NCBI RefSeq assembly: GCF_040361435.1
Contig: NZ_APNL01000029.1
Coordinates: 1-27,171 of the forward strand
Direction: 5' to 3'
DNA from: Salinisphaera sp002433465
GTDB lineage: Bacteria; Pseudomonadota; Gammaproteobacteria; Nevskiales; Salinisphaeraceae
DNA length: 27,171 nucleotides
In this document: in pieces, positions 15,287 to 22,854 of the stretch
Position numbering within the stretch: the stretch's first letter is position 1
Layout of the letters: the number at the start of each line of letters is the position of its first letter
The notes under the pieces: model-generated
The model's input: only the letters and a program-made list of their open reading frames with translations
The model's database searches: none
What the model was told of the DNA's origin: nothing
Translations under genes and position numbers: made by a program

Positions 15287-15345
15287 AGTCCGCCGAATGA
15301 TCGACGGCCCGAGGTGCCGCGATGCGCCGCGGCAGAAACCAGACG

Positions 15346-15384
15346 CAATAAAAAAGCCTGCCTGGCGTTTGCGGCCAGGCAGGC
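15346..15384 (-). terminator. Intrinsic terminator after gcdH
   Basis: An 11-bp stem, GCCTGCCTGGC (15356-15366) with GCCAGGCAGGC (15374-15384), is followed on the minus strand by a six-T run (complement of 15350-15355), about 30 bp past the gcdH stop. Confidence 0.92.
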
Positions 15385-15413
15385 TTGTTCATCGCAGATC
15401 GGCGGGCGCCGGA

Positions 15414-16580
15414 TCAGCCGAAGGCCTGAATCCCGGTCTGGGCGCGGCCCAGAATCAGCGCGTGCACGTCGTGCGTACCTTCATAGGTGTTGACCGCTTC
15501 CAGATTCATCACGTGGCGGATCACGTGGTACTCATCGGAAATACCGTTGCCGCCGTGCATGTCGCGCGCCTGGCGGGCGATATCCAGTGCCTTGCCGCAG
15601 TTGTTGCGCTTCATCAGCGACACCATTTCGGGCGCCCAGTTGCCTTCGTCCATCAAACGGCCCAGACGCAGGCAGCCCTGCAAACCGAGGGTGATCTCGG
15701 TCTGCATGTCGGCGAGCTTTTTCTGGATCAGCTGGGTCGCGGCCAGCGGACGCTTGAACTGCTTGCGATCGAGCGTATAGCTGCGCGCGGCATGCCAGCA
15801 GAATTCGGCCGCGCCCATCGCGCCCCAGGAGATGCCGTAGCGGGCCTTGTTCAGGCACGAGAACGGGCCCTTCAGGCCTTCGACGTCGAGCCGATTCTCT
15901 TCCGGCACGAAACAGTCGGAGAGCATGATCTGACCCGTGGCCGACGCACGCAGCGAGAACTTGCCTTCGAGCTTGGGTGTTTCCATGCCGCCAAAATCGC
16001 GCTCGACCACGAAACCGTTGATCTTGCCGTCGAGGTTGGCCCAGACGACCGCCACGTCGGCGATCGGCGAGTTGGTGATCCAGTTCTTGGCACCGTTCAG
16101 GACATAGCCGCCGTCGACCTTCTTGGCCTTGGTGCTCATGGAGCCGGGGTCGGAGCCATGATCGGGTTCGGTCAGTCCGAAGCAGCCGACCCATTCACCG
16201 CTGGCGAGCTTGGGCAGATATTTCTCGCGCAGCGTTTCGCTGCCAAAGGTATAGATCGGAAACATCACCAGCGAGGACTGCACGCTCATCGCCGAGCGAT
16301 AGCCGGAGTCCACCGATTCCACTTCGCGCGCCAGCAGGCCGTAGCAGACATGGTTCAGGCCGGCGCCGCCGTACTGTTCGGGGATGGTGGCCCCCAGCAT
16401 GCCGAGCTCGCCGAGCTCGTTCATGATCTCGCGGTGGAATATTTCGTGACGGTTGGCCTCGAGCACGCGCGGCATGAGGCTGTTCTGACAATAATCATGG
16501 CCCGCATCGCGGATCATGCGCTCGTCTTCGGTGAGCTGTGCGTCGAGCAGCAGCGGATCGGACCAGGCGAAATCTTTCAT
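15414..16580 (-). CDS. gcdH: Glutaryl-CoA dehydrogenase (decarboxylating)
   Basis: FAD acyl-CoA dehydrogenase converting glutaryl-CoA to crotonyl-CoA and CO2, 388 residues, cytosolic. Diagnostic features are the catalytic base E367 in 'NTYEGTHDVHALILG', with Y366 beside it, and E88/R95 in 'REVESVDSGYRSAMSVQSSLV'. The last segment is specific to glutaryl-CoA enzymes, where the arginine holds the substrate carboxylate. 'GCFGLTEPDHGSDP' (132-145) and 'MHGGNGISDE' (341-350) are the FAD-binding signatures. The ATG at 16580 has GGAG 7 nt upstream and overlaps the stop of the preceding thiolase gene (ATGA), so the two are translationally coupled. The electron acceptor, ETF, is not encoded in the window. 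Confidence 0.95.
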   Translation of the reverse strand: MKDFAWSDPLLLDAQLTEDERMIRDAGHDYCQNSLMPRVLEANRHEIFHREIMNELGELGMLGATIPEQYGGAGLNHVCYGLLAREVESVDSGYRSAMSVQSSLVMFPIYTFGSETLREKYLPKLASGEWVGCFGLTEPDHGSDPGSMSTKAKKVDGGYVLNGAKNWITNSPIADVAVVWANLDGKINGFVVERDFGGMETPKLEGKFSLRASATGQIMLSDCFVPEENRLDVEGLKGPFSCLNKARYGISWGAMGAAEFCWHAARSYTLDRKQFKRPLAATQLIQKKLADMQTEITLGLQGCLRLGRLMDEGNWAPEMVSLMKRNNCGKALDIARQARDMHGGNGISDEYHVIRHVMNLEAVNTYEGTHDVHALILGRAQTGIQAFG

Positions 16581-17794
16581 GACGAGGCTCCATTCGTTCG
16601 TTCGATAAGCATGGCAACACCCTGCCCGATGCCGATACACAGGCTGATCAGGGCATAGCGGCCGTTGATACGTTCCAGCTGGCGCAGGCCGGTGAGCGCC
16701 AGACGGGCGCCCGAGGCGCCCAGCGGATGACCCACCGCGATCGCGCCGCCGTTGGGGTTGAGACGTTCGTCGTCGCCGGCCAGCCCCAGCTGATGACAAC
16801 AGCCCAGCACCTGGGCCGCGAACGCTTCGTTAATTTCGATGACGTCCATATCCTTGAGCGTAAGCCCCGCGCGATCGAGCACCTTCTGGCAGGCGCCGAC
16901 CGGCCCCAGACCCATCACCCGGGGCGGCACACCCACCACACCACCGGCGATGATACGCCCTCGTGGCTGGATCCCGGCGGCTTCGCCGGCTTTTTTCGAC
17001 CCAATGATCAACGCGCCGGCGCCATCATTCACGCCCGATGCATTACCGGCCGTGATAATGCCGTCGGCCACGATCGGCGGCAGCTTGGCGAGCTTGTCGA
17101 CGGTGCTGGTCGGGCGCGGGTGTTCATCGGCGTCGACCGAGAGCGGCGGCTGCTTGCGCCCCTGGGCCACCTCCAGCGGCATGATTTCTTCATCGAAGAA
17201 ACCGCCGGCACGGGCGGCCTCGTAGCGGGCCTGGGACTGGGCCGCATAGGCATCGGCCGCCTCGCGGCTGATGCCGAAATCGTCGGCGACGTTCTGGGCC
17301 GTTTCCGGCATCGCGTCGGCGCCGTATTCGTCCAGAATCTTCGGGTTTGGAAAACGTGCCCCGATGGTCGAATCGAATACCGAGACGTTACGGGAATAGG
17401 CCTTGTCGGCCTTGGCCATCACGAAAGGCGCCCGGCTCATGGATTCGACGCCGCCGGCGATGACCAGCGCGCCTTCGTCGACCGTGACCGCGCGGGCTGC
17501 GTCCACGGTGGCGGCCAGGCCGCTGCCGCACAGACGGTTGACCGTCTGGCCTGCAACCGATACCGGCAACCCAGCCAGCAGGCCGGCATGGCGGGCCACG
17601 TTGCGCGCGTCTTCACCGGCCTGGTTGGTACAGCCGGCGATGACGTCTTCGTAGTCGTTGCTATCAAACGGGTTGCGCTCGATCAGCGTACGAATGACCG
17701 CGGCGAGCATATCGTCCGGCCGAACCGGCGCGAGCACGCCGCCGTGACGGCCAAACGCGGTGCGCAGGCCATCGTAGATATAAGCGTCGAGCAT
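16577..17794 (-). CDS. Acetyl-CoA acyltransferase (thiolase), PcaF-like
   Basis: Thiolase of 405 residues. The acyl-accepting C89 lies in 'NRLCGSGL', H356 in 'GHPLGASGAR' and the second cysteine C386 in 'SLCIGIGQG'. 'GCTNQAGEDARNVARHAGLLAGLP' (55-77) and 'GGVESMSRAPFVM' are very close to beta-ketoadipyl-CoA thiolases. With glutaryl-CoA dehydrogenase coupled directly behind it, a role in cleaving acetoacetyl-CoA (or a longer 3-oxoacyl-CoA) at the end of glutarate breakdown is more likely than the protocatechuate pathway; this is inferred from context. The start at 17794 has GGAG at good spacing; the open frame continues to 18130 but that part shows no family similarity. Confidence 0.92.
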   Translation of the reverse strand: MLDAYIYDGLRTAFGRHGGVLAPVRPDDMLAAVIRTLIERNPFDSNDYEDVIAGCTNQAGEDARNVARHAGLLAGLPVSVAGQTVNRLCGSGLAATVDAARAVTVDEGALVIAGGVESMSRAPFVMAKADKAYSRNVSVFDSTIGARFPNPKILDEYGADAMPETAQNVADDFGISREAADAYAAQSQARYEAARAGGFFDEEIMPLEVAQGRKQPPLSVDADEHPRPTSTVDKLAKLPPIVADGIITAGNASGVNDGAGALIIGSKKAGEAAGIQPRGRIIAGGVVGVPPRVMGLGPVGACQKVLDRAGLTLKDMDVIEINEAFAAQVLGCCHQLGLAGDDERLNPNGGAIAVGHPLGASGARLALTGLRQLERINGRYALISLCIGIGQGVAMLIERTNGASS

Positions 17795-18194
17795 GCAATC
17801 TCCATCAGCAATCGCGACCGATACCGTATCGACAGTCGCGCGCATTCGGCGTGCGGCCTGAGATATCGTCTTTTTATTGTCGTGTTCTTGTTCGTTGGCG
17901 GCCTGAGTCGAAACCAGCGCGACTCGTGGCTGAGACGAATACGCGCCTGCGCACGGTGCAGGCATGGCCAGACATGCAAGAAGCCGAAACAGTGTTTCAA
18001 AAACCGTGAGAAAGAATAGGCCGTGGCCCGCCCCAACGCAACCACAGTACGCACGGCATGCATGATCGGGATGCCCGTACGGTGGCGCCCCGGCCGCGCG
18101 CGCTCCATGAATTGACCGCAACCCGAGCAAGGTCTACTTTGCTCGAACAACGAAATTGTATTTTACGAACTCGCTTTCACGCAGGAGGAGACTC
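17795..18194. other. Divergent intergenic region, thiolase operon / aldolase-like gene
   Basis: A 400-bp region that must hold promoters for both directions. Apart from the inverted repeat at 18124-18145 and an AT-richer stretch at about 17860-17900 and 18145-18170, I see no structured element, RNA gene or small gene in it. Confidence 0.5.
18124..18145. promoter_or_regulatory. CGAGCAA/TTGCTCG inverted repeat before the aldolase-like gene
   Basis: Perfect 7-bp arms separated by 8 nt, ending 49 bp before the start codon. The right arm may overlap a -35 region (TTGCTC, with an AT-rich segment about 17 bp later). This layout suits repression or activation by a dimeric regulator. Confidence 0.4.
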
Positions 18195-18953
18195 ATGGCC
18201 CAAGCCGCAACCGATCACCCGGCCCGTATGTCCGAAGAAGAATGGCAGGTCCGCAAGGATCTGGCCGCCGCCTATCGTCTGGTATCGCTCTACGGCTGGG
18301 ACGATCTGGTGTTCACGCATCTGTCCGCGCGCGTGCCGGGGCCGGAACACCACTTCCTGATCAACCCCTACGGCTGGCTGTTCGACGAAATCACCGCCTC
18401 CTCGCTGGTCAAGGTCGACGAGGATGGCCAGATCGTCGACCCCGGCGCCACCAACCGCGTGAACCCGGCGGGCTTCACCATTCATAGCGCCGTGCATATG
18501 GCGCGTGAAGAAGCCGGCGCGGTGCTGCACCTGCACGCCGCCGATGGCGTGGCGGTCAGCGCGCATCCAGACGGCCTGCTGCCGCTGAGCCAGACCGCCA
18601 TGCTATGCATTCCGCATATCTGTTTTCACGAGTACGAAGGCGTGGCGCTGAATCTGGACGAGCGCGAACGTCTGGTCGCGGACCTCGGCGATCACGACAT
18701 CATGCTGCTGCGCAATCACGGCACGCTCACCGTTGGCAAGAACGTGGGCGAAGCCTTCACCTATATGTACTTCCTGATGAAAGCCTGCCAGATTCAGGTG
18801 CGTACCCTGGCCATGGGCCCTGGGTACATGCCCTCGCAAGAGGCGTTGGATACCACCGCCCAGCAGGCCCAGAGCCTCGGCGCGGGCCACAAGCTGGCGT
18901 GGCCGGCACTGATTCGCAAGCTCGAGCGCATGGGCAGCGACTACGCGACCTGA
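18195..18953 (+). CDS. Class II aldolase/adducin family protein
   Basis: A 252-residue cytosolic protein of the class II aldolase/adducin fold. The zinc-binding histidines are visible as H112 and H114 ('VLHLHAADG') and H175 ('LLRNHGTLTVG'). The family N-terminal block 'AAYRLVSLYGWDDLVFTHLSARVP' is at 25-48. The segment where fuculose-1-phosphate aldolase carries its catalytic glutamate reads 'NPAGFTIHSAVHMAR', with no glutamate. So the metal site is kept but classical aldol cleavage is doubtful, as in many uncharacterised members of the group. The ATG at 18195 has a strong AGGAGGAG 4-11 nt upstream. It is monocistronic and ends in a strong terminator. Confidence 0.9.
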   Translation: MAQAATDHPARMSEEEWQVRKDLAAAYRLVSLYGWDDLVFTHLSARVPGPEHHFLINPYGWLFDEITASSLVKVDEDGQIVDPGATNRVNPAGFTIHSAVHMAREEAGAVLHLHAADGVAVSAHPDGLLPLSQTAMLCIPHICFHEYEGVALNLDERERLVADLGDHDIMLLRNHGTLTVGKNVGEAFTYMYFLMKACQIQVRTLAMGPGYMPSQEALDTTAQQAQSLGAGHKLAWPALIRKLERMGSDYAT

Positions 18954-18979
18954 GCGTTAACCGCGCACACGAAACGCAA

Positions 18980-19010
18980 CCCCCGGCTCGGCGACGAGCC
19001 GGGGTTTTTT
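18980..19010 (+). terminator. Intrinsic terminator, overlapping a convergent stop codon
   Basis: CCCCGGCTCG (18981-18990) and CGAGCCGGGG (18995-19004) with a GCGA loop are followed by six T residues. The last two Ts are part of the stop codon (19009-19011) of the opposing esterase gene. Confidence 0.9.
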
Positions 19011-19983
19011 ATGGGCTAAGCGGCGGCTGGCGCATATCGCGCTCGGCAAACACCTGGCGCAGACGCGTGCCGCAGGCTTCGAGACAGTCGCGGGCCGTAT
19101 CCACAACGCCCGGCATGTTGATGAAGCCGTGGATCATGCCCGGATAATGCAGATGTTCCGCTGCGTTGCCATGCGCCCGTAGTTTTTCGTAATAGGCGAT
19201 ATCCTCGTCACGCAGCGGGTCGTAACCGGCGGATACCACCAGCGCCGGTGGCAGGCCACTGAGATCGTCGGCATGCAGGGGCGAGGAGTACGGGTCGTTC
19301 GGATCCGCCGGCGCGCCCTCGAAGTAGTGGTTCATGAACCAGTCCAACAGCGAACGCGTGAGCCGATAGCCATCGGCGAGCTCGTTATGCGAAGGCTGGC
19401 TGCGGGTACGGTCGGTGCCGGGATAGATCAGCATCTGGTAGATGAAGTCCGGCCCACCTTCGGCACGGGCCTTCAAACAGGTCACCGTGGCCAGGTTGCC
19501 GCCCGCGCTGTCACCGCCGATGGCGATCCGGTCGCGGCACACGCCCAGCGCCTCGGCCTGATCGACGATCGCGTTCACCGCGGCCCAGCAGTCCTCGAGC
19601 GGGCCGGGATAGGGGTATTCCGGCGCCAGACGGTAATCCACCGATATCACCATGCAATCGCCGTTCAAAGCCAGATGGCGGCACGGAATATCGTGGCTAT
19701 CGAGGCTGCCGATGACATAGCCGCCGCCATGGATATAGATCAGCAGCGGCATGGCCTCGCCGGCTGGATCGCGCGGCGTATAGACGCGCAGGCCGATATC
19801 GCCGCGCGGGCCGGCGACCGCAATATCGCGCACCGAAAACAACTGCGGGGCCCGCCCACCCACCATGGCCGAGCCCTTCTCGTACTGGGCCCGCGCGGCT
19901 TCCGGCGACAGGGTTTCCAGCGGCGGCAGGCCGCTGTGGTCGGCGGCCTGCAATACGCGTGCGACTTGAGGATCCAGTGTCAT
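19009..19983 (-). CDS. Alpha/beta hydrolase, HSL-type (fold-3) esterase
   Basis: Carboxylesterase of the hormone-sensitive-lipase family, 324 residues. The oxyanion motif HGGG is at 85-88, followed by 'YVIGS'. The nucleophile is S159 in 'GGDSAGGN', the acid is D255 in 'GYDPLRDE', and the histidine is H285 in 'MIHGFINM'. No signal peptide, so it is cytosolic. Family members prefer short-chain acyl esters; the natural substrate is unknown. It is last in a run of five minus-strand genes, 56 bp after the preceding hydrolase. The ATG at 19983 has only a weak GAGA upstream. Its stop codon lies inside the T-tract of the convergent gene's terminator. Confidence 0.92.
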   Translation of the reverse strand: MTLDPQVARVLQAADHSGLPPLETLSPEAARAQYEKGSAMVGGRAPQLFSVRDIAVAGPRGDIGLRVYTPRDPAGEAMPLLIYIHGGGYVIGSLDSHDIPCRHLALNGDCMVISVDYRLAPEYPYPGPLEDCWAAVNAIVDQAEALGVCRDRIAIGGDSAGGNLATVTCLKARAEGGPDFIYQMLIYPGTDRTRSQPSHNELADGYRLTRSLLDWFMNHYFEGAPADPNDPYSSPLHADDLSGLPPALVVSAGYDPLRDEDIAYYEKLRAHGNAAEHLHYPGMIHGFINMPGVVDTARDCLEACGTRLRQVFAERDMRQPPLSP

Positions 19984-20039
19984 GAGCAGTCTCGATGCGG
20001 CCGCACAGGTGCTGCGCTGCCGGTATGGAATAAATACGA

Positions 20040-20831
20040 CTAGTCGATACGCTTGAGAAACGACTCGATCGCGGCGTTGACCGGCTGCGGATGGGTCAGG
20101 TTCGCGGCATGTCCCGCGCCCGGCACCGCCACCAGCTCGGCATCCGCGAGACTGTCGGCCAGCTGTTCGGCACGTGCCATGGGAATCGCCATGTCGGCAT
20201 CGCCGTGCACGACCAGCGCCGGCTGTTCGATTTCGCCAAGCCGGTCGGTGATGTCGTCGCGCGCGGTCAGGGTATGAAACGCAGCCAGCAGGTTATGCGC
20301 CTGCCAGCCGCGCCACTTGTGCTGCCATTGCGCGGTTTGCTTGGCGTCGGCGCCGAGGATGATGCCGGCGATGGTATCGGCAATCTCGTCGGGCAGGCCA
20401 TGCGTGGCCCAGGTTTCGATCATCTGCGTATAGCCAGGCAGATGGTCCGGGTTTTCCAGCCCCGCCTGGGTATCGAGCAGAATCAGCGCGCGCACCCGAT
20501 CGGGGTGGATCAAGGCACAGCGCAGAGAAAGAAAACCGCCCTGGCTCATACCGGCCAGAATCGCGCTTTCGATGCCCAGATGATCGAGCAGGCCGGCCAG
20601 ATCGTCGGCCGAGTCGTAGTAGTTGAAAGGCGCCGGCGTTTCGTCGCTCGCGGTACGCCCATGCGCGCGTTCGTCCCAGACGATACAGCGATAGCTGTCC
20701 TGAAAAGCCGCGACTTGGGGCGCGAACATTTCATGATCCATCAGCAGCCCGTGCGAGAACACGATCGCCGGCGCATCGCCGCCGCTGTCCTGATAGAAAA
20801 TCTGCTGTCCGTTGATCGAAGCAAAAGGCAT
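20040..20831 (-). CDS. Alpha/beta hydrolase (enol-lactonase/chloroperoxidase-like)
   Basis: Cytosolic alpha/beta hydrolase of 263 residues. The triad is S96 in 'AGMSQGGF', D213 in 'GDADMAIP' and H241 in 'PGAGHAAN'; 'SHGLLMDHEMF' near residue 26 supplies the oxyanion turn. The overall pattern resembles 3-oxoadipate enol-lactonase and similar small hydrolases, but no pca gene other than the distant PcaF-like thiolase is nearby, so I do not assign that reaction. The ATG at 20831 follows GAGGAGAG by 4 nt. It sits 25 bp after the small DUF2256-like gene and 56 bp before the esterase, within the five-gene run. Confidence 0.9.
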   Translation of the reverse strand: MPFASINGQQIFYQDSGGDAPAIVFSHGLLMDHEMFAPQVAAFQDSYRCIVWDERAHGRTASDETPAPFNYYDSADDLAGLLDHLGIESAILAGMSQGGFLSLRCALIHPDRVRALILLDTQAGLENPDHLPGYTQMIETWATHGLPDEIADTIAGIILGADAKQTAQWQHKWRGWQAHNLLAAFHTLTARDDITDRLGEIEQPALVVHGDADMAIPMARAEQLADSLADAELVAVPGAGHAANLTHPQPVNAAIESFLKRID

Positions 20832-20856
20832 AGGGCTCTCCTCGTTGGTATCGGTT

Positions 20857-21018
20857 TTACTCGGGCGCGCGGGCATTGGCGCCCTGCTTGTAAGCCTGCT
20901 TGCAGGCCTGGCTGCAAAACCGTATTTCCGGCCAGGCGCGTGCCCACTTTTTGCGCCAGGAAAACGGCCGCTGACAGTAGAGACAGGTCTTGGACGGCAG
21001 ATCCGCCTTTCTGCGCAT
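20857..21018 (-). CDS. DUF2256-like small zinc-finger protein
   Basis: A 53-residue protein. It opens 'MRRKADLPSK', then has C12 and C15 ('TCLYC'), the block 'RPFSWRKKWARAWPEIRFCS' (17-36), and C35 and C39 ('FCSQAC'). The two CxxC/CxxxC pairs form a four-cysteine zinc site, and the 'PFxWRKKWxRxWxExxxCS' stretch is the DUF2256 hallmark. Function is unknown; homologues are often found beside photolyase/cryptochrome-type or metabolic genes. It lies 36 bp after the GNAT gene and 25 bp before the hydrolase, so it should be co-transcribed. No clear ribosome site was seen, so expression may depend on coupling to the gene before it. Confidence 0.85.
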   Translation of the reverse strand: MRRKADLPSKTCLYCQRPFSWRKKWARAWPEIRFCSQACKQAYKQGANARAPE

Positions 21019-21054
21019 TCGAGCCACGTCAGAGACCCTGCCCTCGCGCCGGTT

Positions 21055-21510
21055 TCATGGATAGCGCAATACGTCTTCACCGTGAAAACGCTGGCCGGTA
21101 TCGACAAAGCCGTAGCGTTCGTAGAGCCGGCGTGCAGCGGTATTGTCCGGCGTGAGGCTGATCAGAATCGGCGCCTCGGGGCGTTCATGCTTGAGCGTGT
21201 CGATGATCGCCTGCAAAGCCAGTCCGCCATAGCCGACGCCCTGCCAGGCGACATCGATCATGAAGCGCGGGATGTTGTAGGCCTCGTAGCCGGGCAGATA
21301 TTCCGCCATGACGAAACCGATGAGCGTTTCGTTGGCATAGATCGCATAAGGCGTACAGCGCGGCTGGACATAGGCTTCGGCCAGCGAATACAGGTTGGAG
21401 GCCACGCGCGTGGCCTGTTCGGGCGACAGGCGCAGATGAATGACCTGTTGCCAGTTGTGCAAATCCACGGCGCGCAGGGTGACGACGATTTGTGGGTGGT
21501 CCTTGCTCAT
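21055..21510 (-). CDS. GNAT family N-acetyltransferase
   Basis: Cytosolic acetyl-CoA-dependent N-acetyltransferase, 151 residues. 'LRAVDLHNWQQVIHLRLSPEQATRVASNLYSLAEAYV' (12-48) resembles the N-terminus of the BltD/PaiA-like polyamine acetyltransferase group. The acetyl-CoA loop is 'VAWQGVGYGGLALQ' (88-101; the Q/RxxGxG/A motif) and the C-terminal 'NTAARRLYERYGFVDTG' is the usual motif B. Polyamines or another primary amine are therefore reasonable substrates, but this rests on visual resemblance. It starts 7 bp after the end of a deacetylase gene, so the two are almost certainly made together. Confidence 0.88.
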   Translation of the reverse strand: MSKDHPQIVVTLRAVDLHNWQQVIHLRLSPEQATRVASNLYSLAEAYVQPRCTPYAIYANETLIGFVMAEYLPGYEAYNIPRFMIDVAWQGVGYGGLALQAIIDTLKHERPEAPILISLTPDNTAARRLYERYGFVDTGQRFHGEDVLRYP

Positions 21511-21517
21511 GCCCGAC

Positions 21518-22624
21518 TCATTCCATGTCGGCAAAAGCCGACCGATGGAATTCCGCGATTTCGGCGACTTCCTCGACCCCTGGCTCGCGCACGGTCGCAG
21601 GCGGCGCACCGGCCATCACCTCGAGCACGCGATGGGTGCAACGCGCCAGCGTATCCGGGTTGTAGCCACCTTCCAGCGCCATCACCAGCCGCCCATCGCA
21701 GTATTGATCGGCGAGGCGTTGCACGATGCCGGTCATCGCGCTGTAGCCGTCGTAGCTCATGTTCAGGCACAGCTCGGTACGGTGGGCGTCCATACCCGCC
21801 GAGACCAGAATCAACTCCGGCTGGAACCATTCGGACGCGGGCACGAGAATGTTCTCGAAGGCGTTGATGACCGCCAGATCGCCGGCGTCCTCGGGCAGCG
21901 GCACGTTAACCGTGGTGCCCTCGCCCAGGCCTTCGCCGATTTCTTCGAGATCGCCGGTGCCCGGGTAGAACGGCGCGGCGCGATGGGTATCGAAGAACAT
22001 CACGCTCGGATCGGCGGCGAAGATATCCTGGGTCCCGTTGCCGTGGTGCGCGTCCCAGTCGATGATCAGCACGCGCTCGATATCCCAATGAAACTGCGCA
22101 TGCGCGGCCGCCACCGCGATGTTGTTCAACAAACAGAAGCCACGTGCACGCACCGCGTTTGCGTGGTGCCCGGGCGGCCGACAGATCACGAACGCCGACT
22201 GCGCCTTCTTTTCGAAAACCGCGTCCACCGCGGCAATCGTCGAGCCGGCAGCCACCACGGCAGCTTCCAGGCTGCCTGCTGAAACGGCCGTGGTATCCAC
22301 GTCGAGCCATGCCTGCTTGCCTTCCAGCTCATGCAGGCTTTCGAGGTACGAGGTGGTATGCACGCGGTTGAGCTGCTCCTGCGTGGCGGGCTGACCGGCG
22401 GCGATACGCACGCCGGCAATCGGCTCGGCCTCGAGCAGCTCCCTGACCGCGATCACCCGGCCGGGGTGTTCGGGATAGCTCCATTTGGCTTCCACGCCCA
22501 GGCCGTCAAGAATGCCGCGAATCCGTTTGTCCATGCGGCCCGGAAGGAACTCTTCGTTGGCCTCGGGCCGATGCGACAGCACCCGCTCGTCATATATCAC
22601 CAGCACATCACGATCGCCCACCAC
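21518..22624 (-). CDS. Histone deacetylase/acetylpolyamine amidohydrolase family protein
   Basis: Zinc-dependent deacetylase of 368 residues. The catalytic pair H153-H154 is in 'RPPGHHA'. The metal ligands are D191 and H193 ('DWDAHHGNGT') and D279 ('SAGMDAH'), and the transition-state tyrosine is Y321 in 'LEGGYN'. All are present, so it should be active. Bacterial members remove acetyl groups from polyamines, small molecules or protein lysines. It is the first gene of a five-gene run and is directly followed by an acetyltransferase. AAGGAG overlaps the GTG at 22633 but has an 8-nt spacing to the GTG at 22624, so I start there; 22633 is the longer alternative. Confidence 0.92.
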   Translation of the reverse strand: MVGDRDVLVIYDERVLSHRPEANEEFLPGRMDKRIRGILDGLGVEAKWSYPEHPGRVIAVRELLEAEPIAGVRIAAGQPATQEQLNRVHTTSYLESLHELEGKQAWLDVDTTAVSAGSLEAAVVAAGSTIAAVDAVFEKKAQSAFVICRPPGHHANAVRARGFCLLNNIAVAAAHAQFHWDIERVLIIDWDAHHGNGTQDIFAADPSVMFFDTHRAAPFYPGTGDLEEIGEGLGEGTTVNVPLPEDAGDLAVINAFENILVPASEWFQPELILVSAGMDAHRTELCLNMSYDGYSAMTGIVQRLADQYCDGRLVMALEGGYNPDTLARCTHRVLEVMAGAPPATVREPGVEEVAEIAEFHRSAFADME

Positions 22625-22854
22625 TATAGACACTCCTTGGCATAGATCACCTCAGACTAGCAGCCGCAGCACGGAATTTAGCGTTTTCGGGCTCATACGG
22701 AAAAATATTTCGCTGTAACCACGCCCGTTTATCCGCACGTCTACGGCAGACCACGGCAAAACCATCGAATGCCGGGCAAGCCGACGAATCCGCGCCCGAT
22801 CTCACTGTATCGCAGCCTTACGTCGGCATGGACAGCCTTATACGGGCTTTATCC

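Noticed and set aside
15297..16658. 453-residue open frame on the + strand
   Set aside because: Entirely antisense to gcdH, whose catalytic residues are all recognisable; a GC-rich shadow frame.
16727..18019. 430-residue open frame on the + strand
   Set aside because: Antisense to the thiolase gene and rich in Arg, Gly and His; no family signature.
17795..18130. N-terminal extension of the thiolase frame
   Set aside because: The 112 extra residues have no thiolase similarity, and a good ribosome site precedes the ATG at 17794.
20091..21155. 354-residue open frame on the + strand
   Set aside because: Antisense to the hydrolase, DUF2256-like and GNAT genes, all of which have clear motifs.
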